This document shows, piece by piece, positions 14,586-22,034 of a DNA stretch of 64,000 nucleotides (positions within the stretch are counted from its first letter, which is position 1; each line of letters begins with the position of its first letter). The DNA comes from Sphingobium lignivorans. Its GTDB lineage: Bacteria; Pseudomonadota; Alphaproteobacteria; Sphingomonadales; Sphingomonadaceae. The stretch lies in contig NZ_JACHKA010000001.1 in NCBI RefSeq assembly GCF_014203955.1, forward strand, positions 868,001 to 932,000, written 5' to 3'. A program made the position numbers and the translations under genes. Below the pieces are notes generated by a model, which worked only from the letters and a program-made list of their open reading frames with translations, did no database searches and was not told the DNA's origin.

Positions 14586-15431
14586 ATGGCCAGGAACAAC
14601 ACCATCACTCTGTATGACCTGCAGCTCGAATCCGGCTGTACGATCAGTCCCTATGTCTGGCGCACCAAATATGCGCTCAAGCACAAGGGCTTCGACATCG
14701 ACATCGTGCCCGGCGGCTTCACCGGCATTCTCGAGCGGACCGGCGGCCGGTCCGAGCGCGTGCCGGTCATCGTGGACGACGGCGAGTGGGTGCTCGACAG
14801 CTGGGTGATCGCGGAATATCTCGACGAGAAATATCCTGATCGCCCCATGCTGTTCGAGGGGCCGGCCCAGAAGAACCTCATGAAGTTCCTGGACAACTGG
14901 CTGTGGTCCACGGCGGTGGGCCCGTGGTTCCGCTGCTACATCCTCGATTATCACGATCTCTCGCTGCCGCAGGACCGCGATTATGTGCGCTGGAGCCGCG
15001 AGCAGTGGTTCCTGGGCGGGCAGCGCCTGGAAGACGTGCAGGCCGGCCGCGAGGAGCGCCTGCCGCTCGTGCCGCCGACGCTCGAGCCCTTCCGCCGCAT
15101 TCTCGCGGAAACCAAGTGGCTCGGCGGCGACCAGCCGAACTTCGCGGACTATTCGGCGCTGGCGGTGTTCCTCTGGACCGCGTCCGTTGCCCGCACGCCG
15201 CCGCTCACCGAGGATGATCCGCTGCGGGACTGGCTGGACCGGGGCTTCGACCTGTTTGACGGCCTCGGCCGCCATCCCGGCATGAACCCGCTGTTCGGGC
15301 TCAAGCTGCGGGAAGGCGATCCCGAGCCCTTCGTCCGGCAGACCGGTCCTGCCGGCGCTGGCGGACAGGCTCTCAACAAGGGGCCGCAGACCACGAAGAT
15401 GCCGCCGCGCGTCGCCGAGAAAGCGGACTGA
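14586..15431 (+). CDS. ligE: Glutathione S-transferase beta-etherase LigE
   Basis: LigE cleaves the beta-aryl ether of the beta(R) enantiomer, complementing LigF. The 281 residues begin with MARNNTITLYDLQLESGCTI, followed by the N-terminal GSH-binding domain (SERVPVIVDDG and a DSWVIAEYLDE segment) and a helical C-terminal domain with an unusual Gly/Pro-rich tail. I recognise it as LigE of SYK-6. The ATG at 14586 is chosen over a TTG at 14580 because TGGAGAGGA at 14571-14579 gives ideal spacing. The stop is followed by a hairpin and then ligG. Confidence 0.95.
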   Translation: MARNNTITLYDLQLESGCTISPYVWRTKYALKHKGFDIDIVPGGFTGILERTGGRSERVPVIVDDGEWVLDSWVIAEYLDEKYPDRPMLFEGPAQKNLMKFLDNWLWSTAVGPWFRCYILDYHDLSLPQDRDYVRWSREQWFLGGQRLEDVQAGREERLPLVPPTLEPFRRILAETKWLGGDQPNFADYSALAVFLWTASVARTPPLTEDDPLRDWLDRGFDLFDGLGRHPGMNPLFGLKLREGDPEPFVRQTGPAGAGGQALNKGPQTTKMPPRVAEKAD

Positions 15432-15440
15432 CGGAAGGGG

Positions 15441-15459
15441 AGGCGGGGGCGCCGCCTCT
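15441..15459 (+). terminator. Hairpin between ligE and ligG
   Basis: GAGGCGG-GGGCG-CCGCCTC is a perfect 7-bp stem with a 5-nt loop, 9 bp after the ligE stop. An overlapping alternative pairing (GGAGGCG with CGCCTCC further right) is possible. No T-run follows. It matches the pattern of one hairpin in each lig gap. Confidence 0.4.
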
Positions 15460-15508
15460 CGCCTCCGGGAAGCCTGAAGACAGCGGACACGAGGACACAG
15501 GAGCAAGC

Positions 15509-16306
15509 ATGGCCGAACCACAGGAACTGACGATCTATCATATCCCCGGCTGCCCCTTCTCCGAGCGGGTGGAAATCATGCTTGAGCTCAAGGGCCTGCG
15601 CATGAAGGATGTCGAGATCGACATTTCCAAGCCGCGCCCGGACTGGCTGCTTGCCAAGACCGGGGGCACGACTGCGCTTCCGCTTCTCGACGTCGAGAAT
15701 GGCGAGAGCCTCAAGGAAAGCATGGTCATCCTGCGCTATCTGGAGCAGCGCTATCCCGACCCGGCGGTGGCGCATCCCGATCCCTTCTGTCACGCGGTGG
15801 AAGGCATGCTGGCGGAACTGTCCGGCCCCTTCTCCGGCGCGGGCTACCGGATGATCCTCAACCGGGACATCGGCAAGCGGGAGGAGATGCGCGCTGCCGT
15901 CGATGCCGAGTTCGGCAAGGTGGACGCGTTCCTCAAACGCTATGCGACCGGCAGCGACTTTCTGTTCGACGATCGCTTCGGCTGGGCGGAAGTGGCGTTC
16001 ACGCCGATGTTCAAGCGCCTGTGGTTCCTGGACTATTATGAGGATTATGAAGTGCCGGCACGCTTCGACCGGGTGCTGCGCTGGCGCGCGGCGTGCACGG
16101 CGCATCCGGCCGCGCAATATCGCTCGAAGGAAGAGCTGCTGAAGCTCTATTATGACTACACGCAAGGCGGCGGGAATGGCCGCATTCCCGAGGGGCGCAG
16201 CATCTCCAGCTTCTCGCCGGATTTCGACTGGCGCGCGCGCCCGATGCCGCCCCGCGACAAATGGGGGCACGCGGCGACCGACGCGGAACTGGGTCTCACC
16301 CGCTGA
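15509..16306 (+). CDS. ligG: Glutathione lyase of beta-aryl ether catabolism
   Basis: LigG removes glutathione from the alpha-glutathionyl ketone left by LigF, giving the beta-hydroxyketone and glutathione disulfide. The 265-residue protein is an omega-class-like glutathione transferase with a catalytic Cys at residue 15 in IPGCPFSERVEIM, where LigE and LigF have no Cys. A Glu-Ser pair (GESLKESMVILRYLE) binds glutathione. I recognise it as LigG of SYK-6. A clear ribosome site, ACAGGAGC, precedes the ATG. It is the last lig gene and is followed by a GC-rich hairpin. Confidence 0.95.
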   Translation: MAEPQELTIYHIPGCPFSERVEIMLELKGLRMKDVEIDISKPRPDWLLAKTGGTTALPLLDVENGESLKESMVILRYLEQRYPDPAVAHPDPFCHAVEGMLAELSGPFSGAGYRMILNRDIGKREEMRAAVDAEFGKVDAFLKRYATGSDFLFDDRFGWAEVAFTPMFKRLWFLDYYEDYEVPARFDRVLRWRAACTAHPAAQYRSKEELLKLYYDYTQGGGNGRIPEGRSISSFSPDFDWRARPMPPRDKWGHAATDAELGLTR

Positions 16307-16318
16307 CGCCCGGGGGCG

Positions 16319-16345
16319 GGGCTGCCTCGCTTCGTGACGCAGCCC
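16319..16345 (+). terminator. Candidate terminator after ligG
   Basis: GGGCTGC and GCAGCCC form a perfect 7-bp inverted repeat with a 13-nt loop, starting 13 bp after the ligG stop. Only two Ts follow, so intrinsic termination would be weak. Confidence 0.4.
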
Positions 16346-16431
16346 TTCCGCAGCTGGAGCGCAACGCAGGCCGGCCTTGCGGGGCGATCTGCTGGCCAGC
16401 CACGTCCCGTTAAGGGAGTCCATGGCATGGA

Positions 16432-16487
16432 AGCTGCTTCGGGCTATCGCGGCCTAGCGAGGGCTAGGTAAAGCAGCTACATAGCCC
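16432..16487 (+). other. Nested inverted repeats, possible structured leader RNA
   Basis: Three repeat pairs are interleaved: AGCTGCTT (16432) with AAGCAGCT (16471), CCTAGC (16453) with GCTAGG (16463), and GGGCTAT (16441) with ATAGCCC (16481). The first and third pairs cannot form together, giving two alternative folds. The element lies about 75 bp before the DUF2141 gene and may be its 5' leader or part of the ligG 3' end. Confidence 0.35.
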
Positions 16488-16562
16488 ACCATCCGGCGCT
16501 GACGGGGCAACAGGCTGTTTCCCAGGCGCCATCCTTTTCCTCAACCGGGAGATGACCAGTTG

Positions 16563-17087
16563 ATGTCGATGAGTTTGTTGCTGGCTGCCGCGGCTGCCGC
16601 CGGATCGGCCAATTACATCCCGTCCTCACCGGACCTGGGGATTGAAGAAGGACGCTGCCGCCCGAACGAGAGTGGTCCCTCCTTCCTCATCACCCTGGCA
16701 GGTCTCAAGGATCGCAAGGGCCGCGTGAAGGTCGAGCTCTATCCCAACAATGACGATGATTTCCTGCAGGACGACAATATCCTCGTGATGGCGGGCAAGG
16801 CCTTCCGCCGGGTCGAGATGCCTGTGCCGCAGACCGGCCCGGTCGTGCTCTGCATCCGCGCGCCTGCAGCGGGAAATTACACGCTCAGCCTGCTTCATGA
16901 TCGCGACGCCAATCGCAAGTTCGGGCTGTCCGTCGATGGCATCGGCTTCCCCGGCGATCCCAAGCTCGGCTGGTCCAAGCCCAAGGCCCGCAGCGCGGCG
17001 GCGGCGGTCGGCAATGGCCCGACGCGCATCACCGTGACGATGCAGTATCGCAAGGGCCTGTTCAGCTTCGGCCCGCTCAACAAGTAA
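16563..17087 (+). CDS. DUF2141 family exported protein
   Basis: This 174-residue protein has a short N-terminal hydrophobic signal (MSMSLLLAAAAAAGSA). Its core matches DUF2141: GPSFLITLAGLKDRKGRVKVELY, then CIRAPAAGNYTLSLLHDRDANRKF and GIGFPGDPKLGW. DUF2141 proteins are small secreted beta-sandwich proteins of unknown function, often near surface-polysaccharide genes. Here a glycosylation locus lies downstream in convergent orientation. A TTG one codon upstream is an alternative start. I cannot assign a reaction. Confidence 0.8.
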   Translation: MSMSLLLAAAAAAGSANYIPSSPDLGIEEGRCRPNESGPSFLITLAGLKDRKGRVKVELYPNNDDDFLQDDNILVMAGKAFRRVEMPVPQTGPVVLCIRAPAAGNYTLSLLHDRDANRKFGLSVDGIGFPGDPKLGWSKPKARSAAAAVGNGPTRITVTMQYRKGLFSFGPLNK

Positions 17088-17136
17088 CGGGTCGCTTGCC
17101 TCAGGCGCGATGCCGGCCTTCGGCCTCGTCGCGCTC

Positions 17137-18330
17137 TCAGCCGACGGGCGGGCGGGAGCGGTCAACCACCGGATTGGCCACCAGCTTTTCGTAATAAGCG
17201 AAGAGGTCCGCGAAATGCTCGTCGATCGTGCGCACGTTGCGGGCATGCTCCAGCGCGCGGGCACGCACCGCCTCGCGCGGGGCGGCGATGAAGTCCAGAA
17301 TGGCCTTTGCGGCTGATCGCGGATCTGCCGACGCGTAGAGCCAGCCGTCCGCCAGACGGGCATGGTCCGCCGCACCGCCCCGGTCCGGCATGATGAGCGG
17401 CAGGCCGGCCGCGCGCGCTTCGCCGCCGACCGTGCAGAAGACTTCCGCCTCGCAGCCGTGGATCAGCGCGTCGCAGCTCGCAAAGAGTCGCGCGACTTCG
17501 TGCCGGTCCGAGATCGGCGAGATGAGATGCACGTGCGGATTCTCCGCAGCAGCGGCCACCACGCGGGCCTGATCGCGCCCGTCGCCGGCGATGATGAGGC
17601 CCACCGGCGCGTGAACGCCGGCGGCCGTGACGGCTTCGATCACCATCGGCCAGCGCTTTTCCGGCCCGTGCCGCCCCGCCCCGAGCAGCAGGGTCGCGGA
17701 CGGATCGAGCGCGCATCGGGCGAGCAGGCGGGCGCGCAGGCCCTCGTCGCGATAAGCGGGGGAGAAGATGCCCGGCTGCACGCCCATGGGATTGGTGATG
17801 ACCCGCGTCATGCCGCCCGCGAGCAGCCGGTTGGTCTGGTCCTCGCCCGTGGTGATCGCGCCGTCGAAGAGCTGGTCCATGCGCTGGAGATGCCGCCAGA
17901 ACATGCCGAAGGCGCGGTCGATGACCGGGCGGGAAGCGATGGGGTCGAACCAGCGATAGGCATAAGCGGACATGGGGTCCGCGTGCATGATGAGCGCCCG
18001 TGGCGCCTTGCCGGGCCATTCGCCCACGAAGCGCGCACTGCGCCAAGGCGAGGATGCTTCCACGATGTCCGGCGCGAGCTGGTCCAGCGTGGCGTGGAGC
18101 GTCTCCACATCCCGGAAATAATGATAGCGCCGGTCGAGCGGAAACTGCGGATCCTTGAGATAGACGATCCGCGCGCCCGGCCCCCGGTCCTCGACGCGAT
18201 AGCCAGGCCCCGGCGCAATGACGATGATCTCGTGCCCGGCCGCCGGGCCGGCGAGCAGCTTTCGCTCGATATAGGTTTTTACGCCACCGCCGAAGGGCGT
18301 GTAGAAGGCTGCGACATCGACAATCCGCAT
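17137..18330 (-). CDS. GT4-type glycosyltransferase
   Basis: The 397-residue protein has the GT-B fold of group-1 glycosyltransferases. The N-terminal glycine-rich loop AAFYTPFGGGVKTYIERK is a typical acceptor-domain signature. The C-terminal donor domain has LLLGAGRHGPEKRWPMVIEA and the weak EX7E region AEVFCTVGGEARAAGLPLIMP. It would transfer a sugar from a nucleotide donor to a lipid or glycan on the cytoplasmic face. It is the last gene of a four-gene minus-strand set (deacetylase-like, GT4, membrane protein, GT4), which suggests assembly of one surface glycan or glycolipid. Donor and acceptor are unknown. Confidence 0.85.
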   Translation of the reverse strand: MRIVDVAAFYTPFGGGVKTYIERKLLAGPAAGHEIIVIAPGPGYRVEDRGPGARIVYLKDPQFPLDRRYHYFRDVETLHATLDQLAPDIVEASSPWRSARFVGEWPGKAPRALIMHADPMSAYAYRWFDPIASRPVIDRAFGMFWRHLQRMDQLFDGAITTGEDQTNRLLAGGMTRVITNPMGVQPGIFSPAYRDEGLRARLLARCALDPSATLLLGAGRHGPEKRWPMVIEAVTAAGVHAPVGLIIAGDGRDQARVVAAAAENPHVHLISPISDRHEVARLFASCDALIHGCEAEVFCTVGGEARAAGLPLIMPDRGGAADHARLADGWLYASADPRSAAKAILDFIAAPREAVRARALEHARNVRTIDEHFADLFAYYEKLVANPVVDRSRPPVG

Positions 18331-18384
18331 GGCGTCAGTCGGGCAGGCCGGTGCCGGCGGCGCCCGTGGACGGGAGCGCGCGCA

Positions 18385-19320
18385 TCAGTCTGCCTTGCCG
18401 CGCCTGGGGGGCAACGTGACGAGATCGCCGATCGCAAGGGCGGCGCCGACCAGAAGATGCGTGAGCAGCATGAGCGTCGCCATCAACGCCATGAGGATCT
18501 GGATCTCCTTGTCGTTGCCGACGACGAGCACCGCGAAGGCGGCGAAGATCACATCCTTGTTGCTGATGAGCGGCAGGCGCCCAAGCAGCATCTTGGCGGT
18601 CGCCAGCACCAGCCACCAGCCGAGCGCCACCTGTGGCAGCGCGATGCTCCAGAGCACCGCCATGAGCACGTTGGAGACAATGAGCCGCACCGCATGGAGC
18701 GCGGAAATGCCCCATAGCTGCCCCTTGCTCAGGCTGAAGATATGCTTGCTGAACAGAGCAACGATCAGGGAGATGAGCGTGATGACGCCGACCGAAGCGG
18801 CGAGCGCGGTGCTCGTCAGCCCCAGGTTGAATGTCCGGGCGAAGGGATAGACCATCGCCATCATCACCAGCGTCACGATGTTGGAGACGAAGGCCGAGAG
18901 AATGGCCACGTCCTTCACCGCGCCGAAGGGCGAAGTGGTCATCTTCACCTTCTTGCGCGCCCAGCTGTAGAAATAGGCCTCGCCCAGATAATCGACGAGA
19001 AGCTGGTTGCTCACATTCTTGCGGGCCAGCGCGACCATCCCCTCGAGAGGAATGCCCCATAGCCAGCGAAAGATGATGAAATCGAAGACGATGCCCGTCA
19101 TGTAATATATGACGAACACGCCCCAGAAGAGGGGGCTCTTGGGCACCACCGCGATCAGTTGCTGGAAATCGAAGGTCCGGAAATGCCAGGCCACGATCGC
19201 CAATATGGCGATGGACAGCGCGGGCGTGATCCAGACCCACCAGGAATGCTGGCGCACCGGCAACGGTAGTGGGTCATTGGGAGCGGCGCTGTCGAGAGTC
19301 GCCGAAATCTGCCTCGTCAA
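18385..19320 (-). CDS. Polytopic membrane protein, possibly flippase/LPG-synthase-TM-like
   Basis: This 311-residue protein has about eight hydrophobic segments (for example WVWITPALSIAILAIVAW and WGVFVIYYMTGIVFDFIIF) and a basic C-terminal tail. The pattern of paired helices with a loop VSNQLLVDYLGEAYFYSWARKK resembles the LPG_synthase_TM/AglD-like family. I cannot confirm membership by eye. Flanking glycosyltransferases on the same strand suggest a role in making or moving a glycolipid or polysaccharide. No catalytic residue is evident. Confidence 0.65.
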   Translation of the reverse strand: MTRQISATLDSAAPNDPLPLPVRQHSWWVWITPALSIAILAIVAWHFRTFDFQQLIAVVPKSPLFWGVFVIYYMTGIVFDFIIFRWLWGIPLEGMVALARKNVSNQLLVDYLGEAYFYSWARKKVKMTTSPFGAVKDVAILSAFVSNIVTLVMMAMVYPFARTFNLGLTSTALAASVGVITLISLIVALFSKHIFSLSKGQLWGISALHAVRLIVSNVLMAVLWSIALPQVALGWWLVLATAKMLLGRLPLISNKDVIFAAFAVLVVGNDKEIQILMALMATLMLLTHLLVGAALAIGDLVTLPPRRGKAD

Positions 19321-19388
19321 GATCGGTACTCAGACATGGCCTTTATACATGGCGGGCCGATAGCAATAATATTCGGCGCCTCAAAGGA

Positions 19389-20513
19389 CTATTTCCGCGC
19401 CACCTTGCGGAACAGGCCGATCCACTGATCGATCGTCGCTTCTAGGGTGAAACGCGCGGCGCGCGCGCGCATGGCCGGGACATCGACCGGATCGTTCCCG
19501 ATGGCGTCCATCGCGGCCGCCAATGCCGTAGCGTCACGGACCGGCACCAGCCGCCCCGCGCCTTCGATCATCGAAGGGATGGTTACCGCGCAATCGGTGG
19601 CGACGATCGGCAGGCCCGCCGCCAGTGCTTCCACCAGCACGGCCGGAAGGCCCTCGAAATCGGACGAAAGGATGAAGGCATCGGCACGGGCGAACCACGG
19701 GTCGACGGGGTGGCAATGCCCCGGCAGATCCAGTTGCCCGGCAATGCCGAGATCCTGCGCCTGCCGTGTCAGGGGCTCGCGCAGCGGTCCCTCGCCCACG
19801 ATGGTCAGTCGGTCTTCGGGCCGGGCGATCCGGGCGAAGGCCTCCAGCAGCAGCGCGAAGTTCTTCTGGGGGGAAAGGCGACCGACTGCGAGGAAATGCC
19901 GGCCGGCATGGTCGCGGGGCGTGGCGTCGCGCAAGGTGGCAAGCCGCTCTGCCGTGGCACGAGCGAGCGCGCCATTGTTGATGACGGTCACGGCCTGCGG
20001 CGAGACGCCCATTTCCTCGATGATCTCGTCCCGCAGCGGCGGCGCCATTGCCACGATGGCAGCGTAGATGCGGCCATGCAGGCGCAGCAGCGCGCGGTGG
20101 AGCCGGTGATGCAGCCCGCTCCAGTGGGGCGGGCGCAGGCTGTTGCTGGTGCGCAGCACGATGGGCGGGCAGTCCCGGCCGAGACGCAGCTTCGTTACCG
20201 CGGCGACGGCCATCAATCCGTTGCTGGCGAAGAACAGCACGTCCGGCCGCTCCTGCCGGATGATGGCGGGCAGGCGCAGCATCATCCACAAGCTCTCGGT
20301 CTCGATGCGCGCCAGCCGGCCCTTCTTCGGGATGATATAGGGAACGTCCGGCGCTTCTTCCTCCAGCCGGCCCTCGCGGCGACCGAGCGCGATGCGCGCG
20401 TCGACTCCCGCGTCCCGCCAGCCTTTGGTGAAGCGCAGCACGTCCCGCTCCACGCCGCCCGGTTCCAGACTGTGCAGCGCGCTCAGCACGCGCAGCGGCC
20501 GGGATTGCGTCAT
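19389..20513 (-). CDS. GT4-type glycosyltransferase
   Basis: The 374-residue protein starts MTQSRPLRVLSALHSLEPGG, the typical Gly-rich N-terminal loop of GT4 enzymes. The donor domain contains FLAVGRLSPQKNFALLLEAFARI and the nucleotide-sugar motif SSDFEGLPAVLVEALAAGLPIVATD (EX7E). The ATG at 20513 overlaps the upstream deacetylase stop (ATGA), fixing both boundaries and implying translational coupling. A much longer in-frame reading upstream exists but covers the deacetylase gene and is rejected. The likely role is transfer of a sugar in glycan or glycolipid assembly. Confidence 0.88.
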   Translation of the reverse strand: MTQSRPLRVLSALHSLEPGGVERDVLRFTKGWRDAGVDARIALGRREGRLEEEAPDVPYIIPKKGRLARIETESLWMMLRLPAIIRQERPDVLFFASNGLMAVAAVTKLRLGRDCPPIVLRTSNSLRPPHWSGLHHRLHRALLRLHGRIYAAIVAMAPPLRDEIIEEMGVSPQAVTVINNGALARATAERLATLRDATPRDHAGRHFLAVGRLSPQKNFALLLEAFARIARPEDRLTIVGEGPLREPLTRQAQDLGIAGQLDLPGHCHPVDPWFARADAFILSSDFEGLPAVLVEALAAGLPIVATDCAVTIPSMIEGAGRLVPVRDATALAAAMDAIGNDPVDVPAMRARAARFTLEATIDQWIGLFRKVARK

Positions 20514-21238
20514 CCGCCGTGGAGGTCCGCGTAGCGTGACGGCCGGTGCGTGCGCACGAACTTGGCGTAAGTGGCATCGATGCTGTCGAGCAGGGCCGGA
20601 ACGGTCGTGTCCGGCGGATGGACCGCGATGCGCGCGTTCTGCAGCGCCCAGGGCGCCGCGCGGGCCGCCGCGGCCACCATCAGCGAACTGGCGACACGGC
20701 CTCGGGTGCGGCTGGCCCATGTGATGACCGGCCCCTTCGCGACCACGCGTCCGGTCGTCGGCTCCCACACCTTGAGATGATCCTCGGCAAGCGGAAAGCC
20801 GCCGTCGCGCAGCGCATCGAGGCTGCCGGGCGAATAAAGCCATGCCGGCGCCACGAAGCCGGTGAGCGGCCGCCCCAGCGCATCCTCGACGACCGCGCGG
20901 CCGCGCTCCAGCCGGCGCAGCGCTTCCGTGCGGGAAAGCTGGGCGAATTCGCCCGCGCCGGCGGTCATGTGCTTCTGCATGAAGCCCTTCACGCGCGCAT
21001 CGTCGCGATGGCACCAGCCATGCAGGAACATCTCGACCCCGGCGTCGGCCCAGCCACGCAGCTTGCCGGCGAAAGCGGCATTGCCCGCGAGCGGCGCCTT
21101 GTCCTCGAAATCCGGCACCACCAGCATGGCGAGGCGAGGGCCGCCCAGCAGGCCGCTCAGCCGGTCGAACAACGCATCGACCTCGCTTTCGAAATGCGGT
21201 GTCACATCATGGATGGAAGCGAAAAGGCGCGGCGACAT
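20510..21238 (-). CDS. DUF2334 polysaccharide deacetylase-like protein
   Basis: The 242-residue protein opens with MSPRLFASIHDVTPHFESEV and has the metal-site-like segments VPDFEDKAPL and MFLHGWCHRD, then a C-terminal HPPDT motif. These are hallmarks of the DUF2334 branch of the NodB-like deacetylase superfamily. It may remove acyl groups from a glycan precursor. The start at 21238 is preferred because the conserved domain begins immediately. It is the first gene of the glycosylation set and overlaps the next gene by 4 bp. Confidence 0.8.
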   Translation of the reverse strand: MSPRLFASIHDVTPHFESEVDALFDRLSGLLGGPRLAMLVVPDFEDKAPLAGNAAFAGKLRGWADAGVEMFLHGWCHRDDARVKGFMQKHMTAGAGEFAQLSRTEALRRLERGRAVVEDALGRPLTGFVAPAWLYSPGSLDALRDGGFPLAEDHLKVWEPTTGRVVAKGPVITWASRTRGRVASSLMVAAAARAAPWALQNARIAVHPPDTTVPALLDSIDATYAKFVRTHRPSRYADLHGG

Positions 21239-21520
21239 GCGCGCGCCGTTACACGCTTTCCGGCGCCGCGTCACGCCCCCGCGCTGCGAAGGGGAGAGCA
21301 GGCGGGCGATTCCCTCGGGGCCCACGCAGCGCGGCCGCTTGACTCGCGCTGACGGCAGGCGCAAGGGCGATTCCATGATCGTTCGTGCTGCCCCATCCAG
21401 CGTTTATTGGCTTCGTCACACATAGACGCGGCCCGTTCGATCATGTGAGTGAAACTGGTGCCGCCGCTGGAGCGGCATCGCAGCACAAGAACCAGTGGCG
21501 GACCTTGCGAGGAGGCTACT

Positions 21521-21997
21521 GTGTTGCAATCCGACGATATACGAGAAGGGCGGGGCCGCGTGCGGCCCATGGACCGGCATGATCTGGCCGTGGTGGCAGA
21601 CATGATCGTCCGGCTGGCGCGCCATCATGGCGATGATCCGGCGATCGATGCGGCCCGGCTGGAGGTCGATCTGTTTGGCGAGGCCCGCTGGCTGCACGGT
21701 CTCGTTGTCGAGCGTTTCGGCTATGTCGTGGGCTATGCGCTGCTGGTGCCGCGCTATCGTGCGCAGCTCACCTTGCGCGGGCTCGATCTTCACCATCTCT
21801 TCGTGCTGGAAGGATCGCGCGGCCTTGGTCTGGGCCGGCTGCTGGTGGCCGGCGCGCAGGCCGCGGCGCGGGAGGCCGGCTGCGCATTCCTCACCGTGGG
21901 CGCGCGTGCGGAGAATGGCCGGGCACAGGATTTCTATCGCTCGCTCGGTTTTCAGCCCCATCTGGCGGCAGGTCAGGGCTTCGCGATGACCCTGTGA
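21521..21997 (+). CDS. GNAT family N-acetyltransferase
   Basis: This 158-residue protein has the GNAT fold: an N-terminal RPMDRHDLAVVADMIVRLAR helix region, the acetyl-CoA loop SRGLGLGRLLVAGAQ (Q/RxxGxG/A type), and a C-terminal NGRAQDFYRSLGF segment seen in family members acting on free amines. The start is a GTG at 21521 with a perfect GGAGG at 21511-21515. Upstream in-frame codons lack a ribosome site. It is divergent from the deacetylase-like gene. The substrate is unknown. Confidence 0.85.
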   Translation: MLQSDDIREGRGRVRPMDRHDLAVVADMIVRLARHHGDDPAIDAARLEVDLFGEARWLHGLVVERFGYVVGYALLVPRYRAQLTLRGLDLHHLFVLEGSRGLGLGRLLVAGAQAAAREAGCAFLTVGARAENGRAQDFYRSLGFQPHLAAGQGFAMTL

Positions 21998-22034
21998 GGG
22001 CGCTCTTTTGGACGGGGGGATTGCCTCCCCGCCC

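Noticed and set aside
19389-21014. 541-residue fused reading of the glycosyltransferase and deacetylase region
   Set aside because: The ATG at 20513 overlaps the deacetylase stop (ATGA) and starts the glycosyltransferase fold. The extension is out of frame with the deacetylase-like gene.
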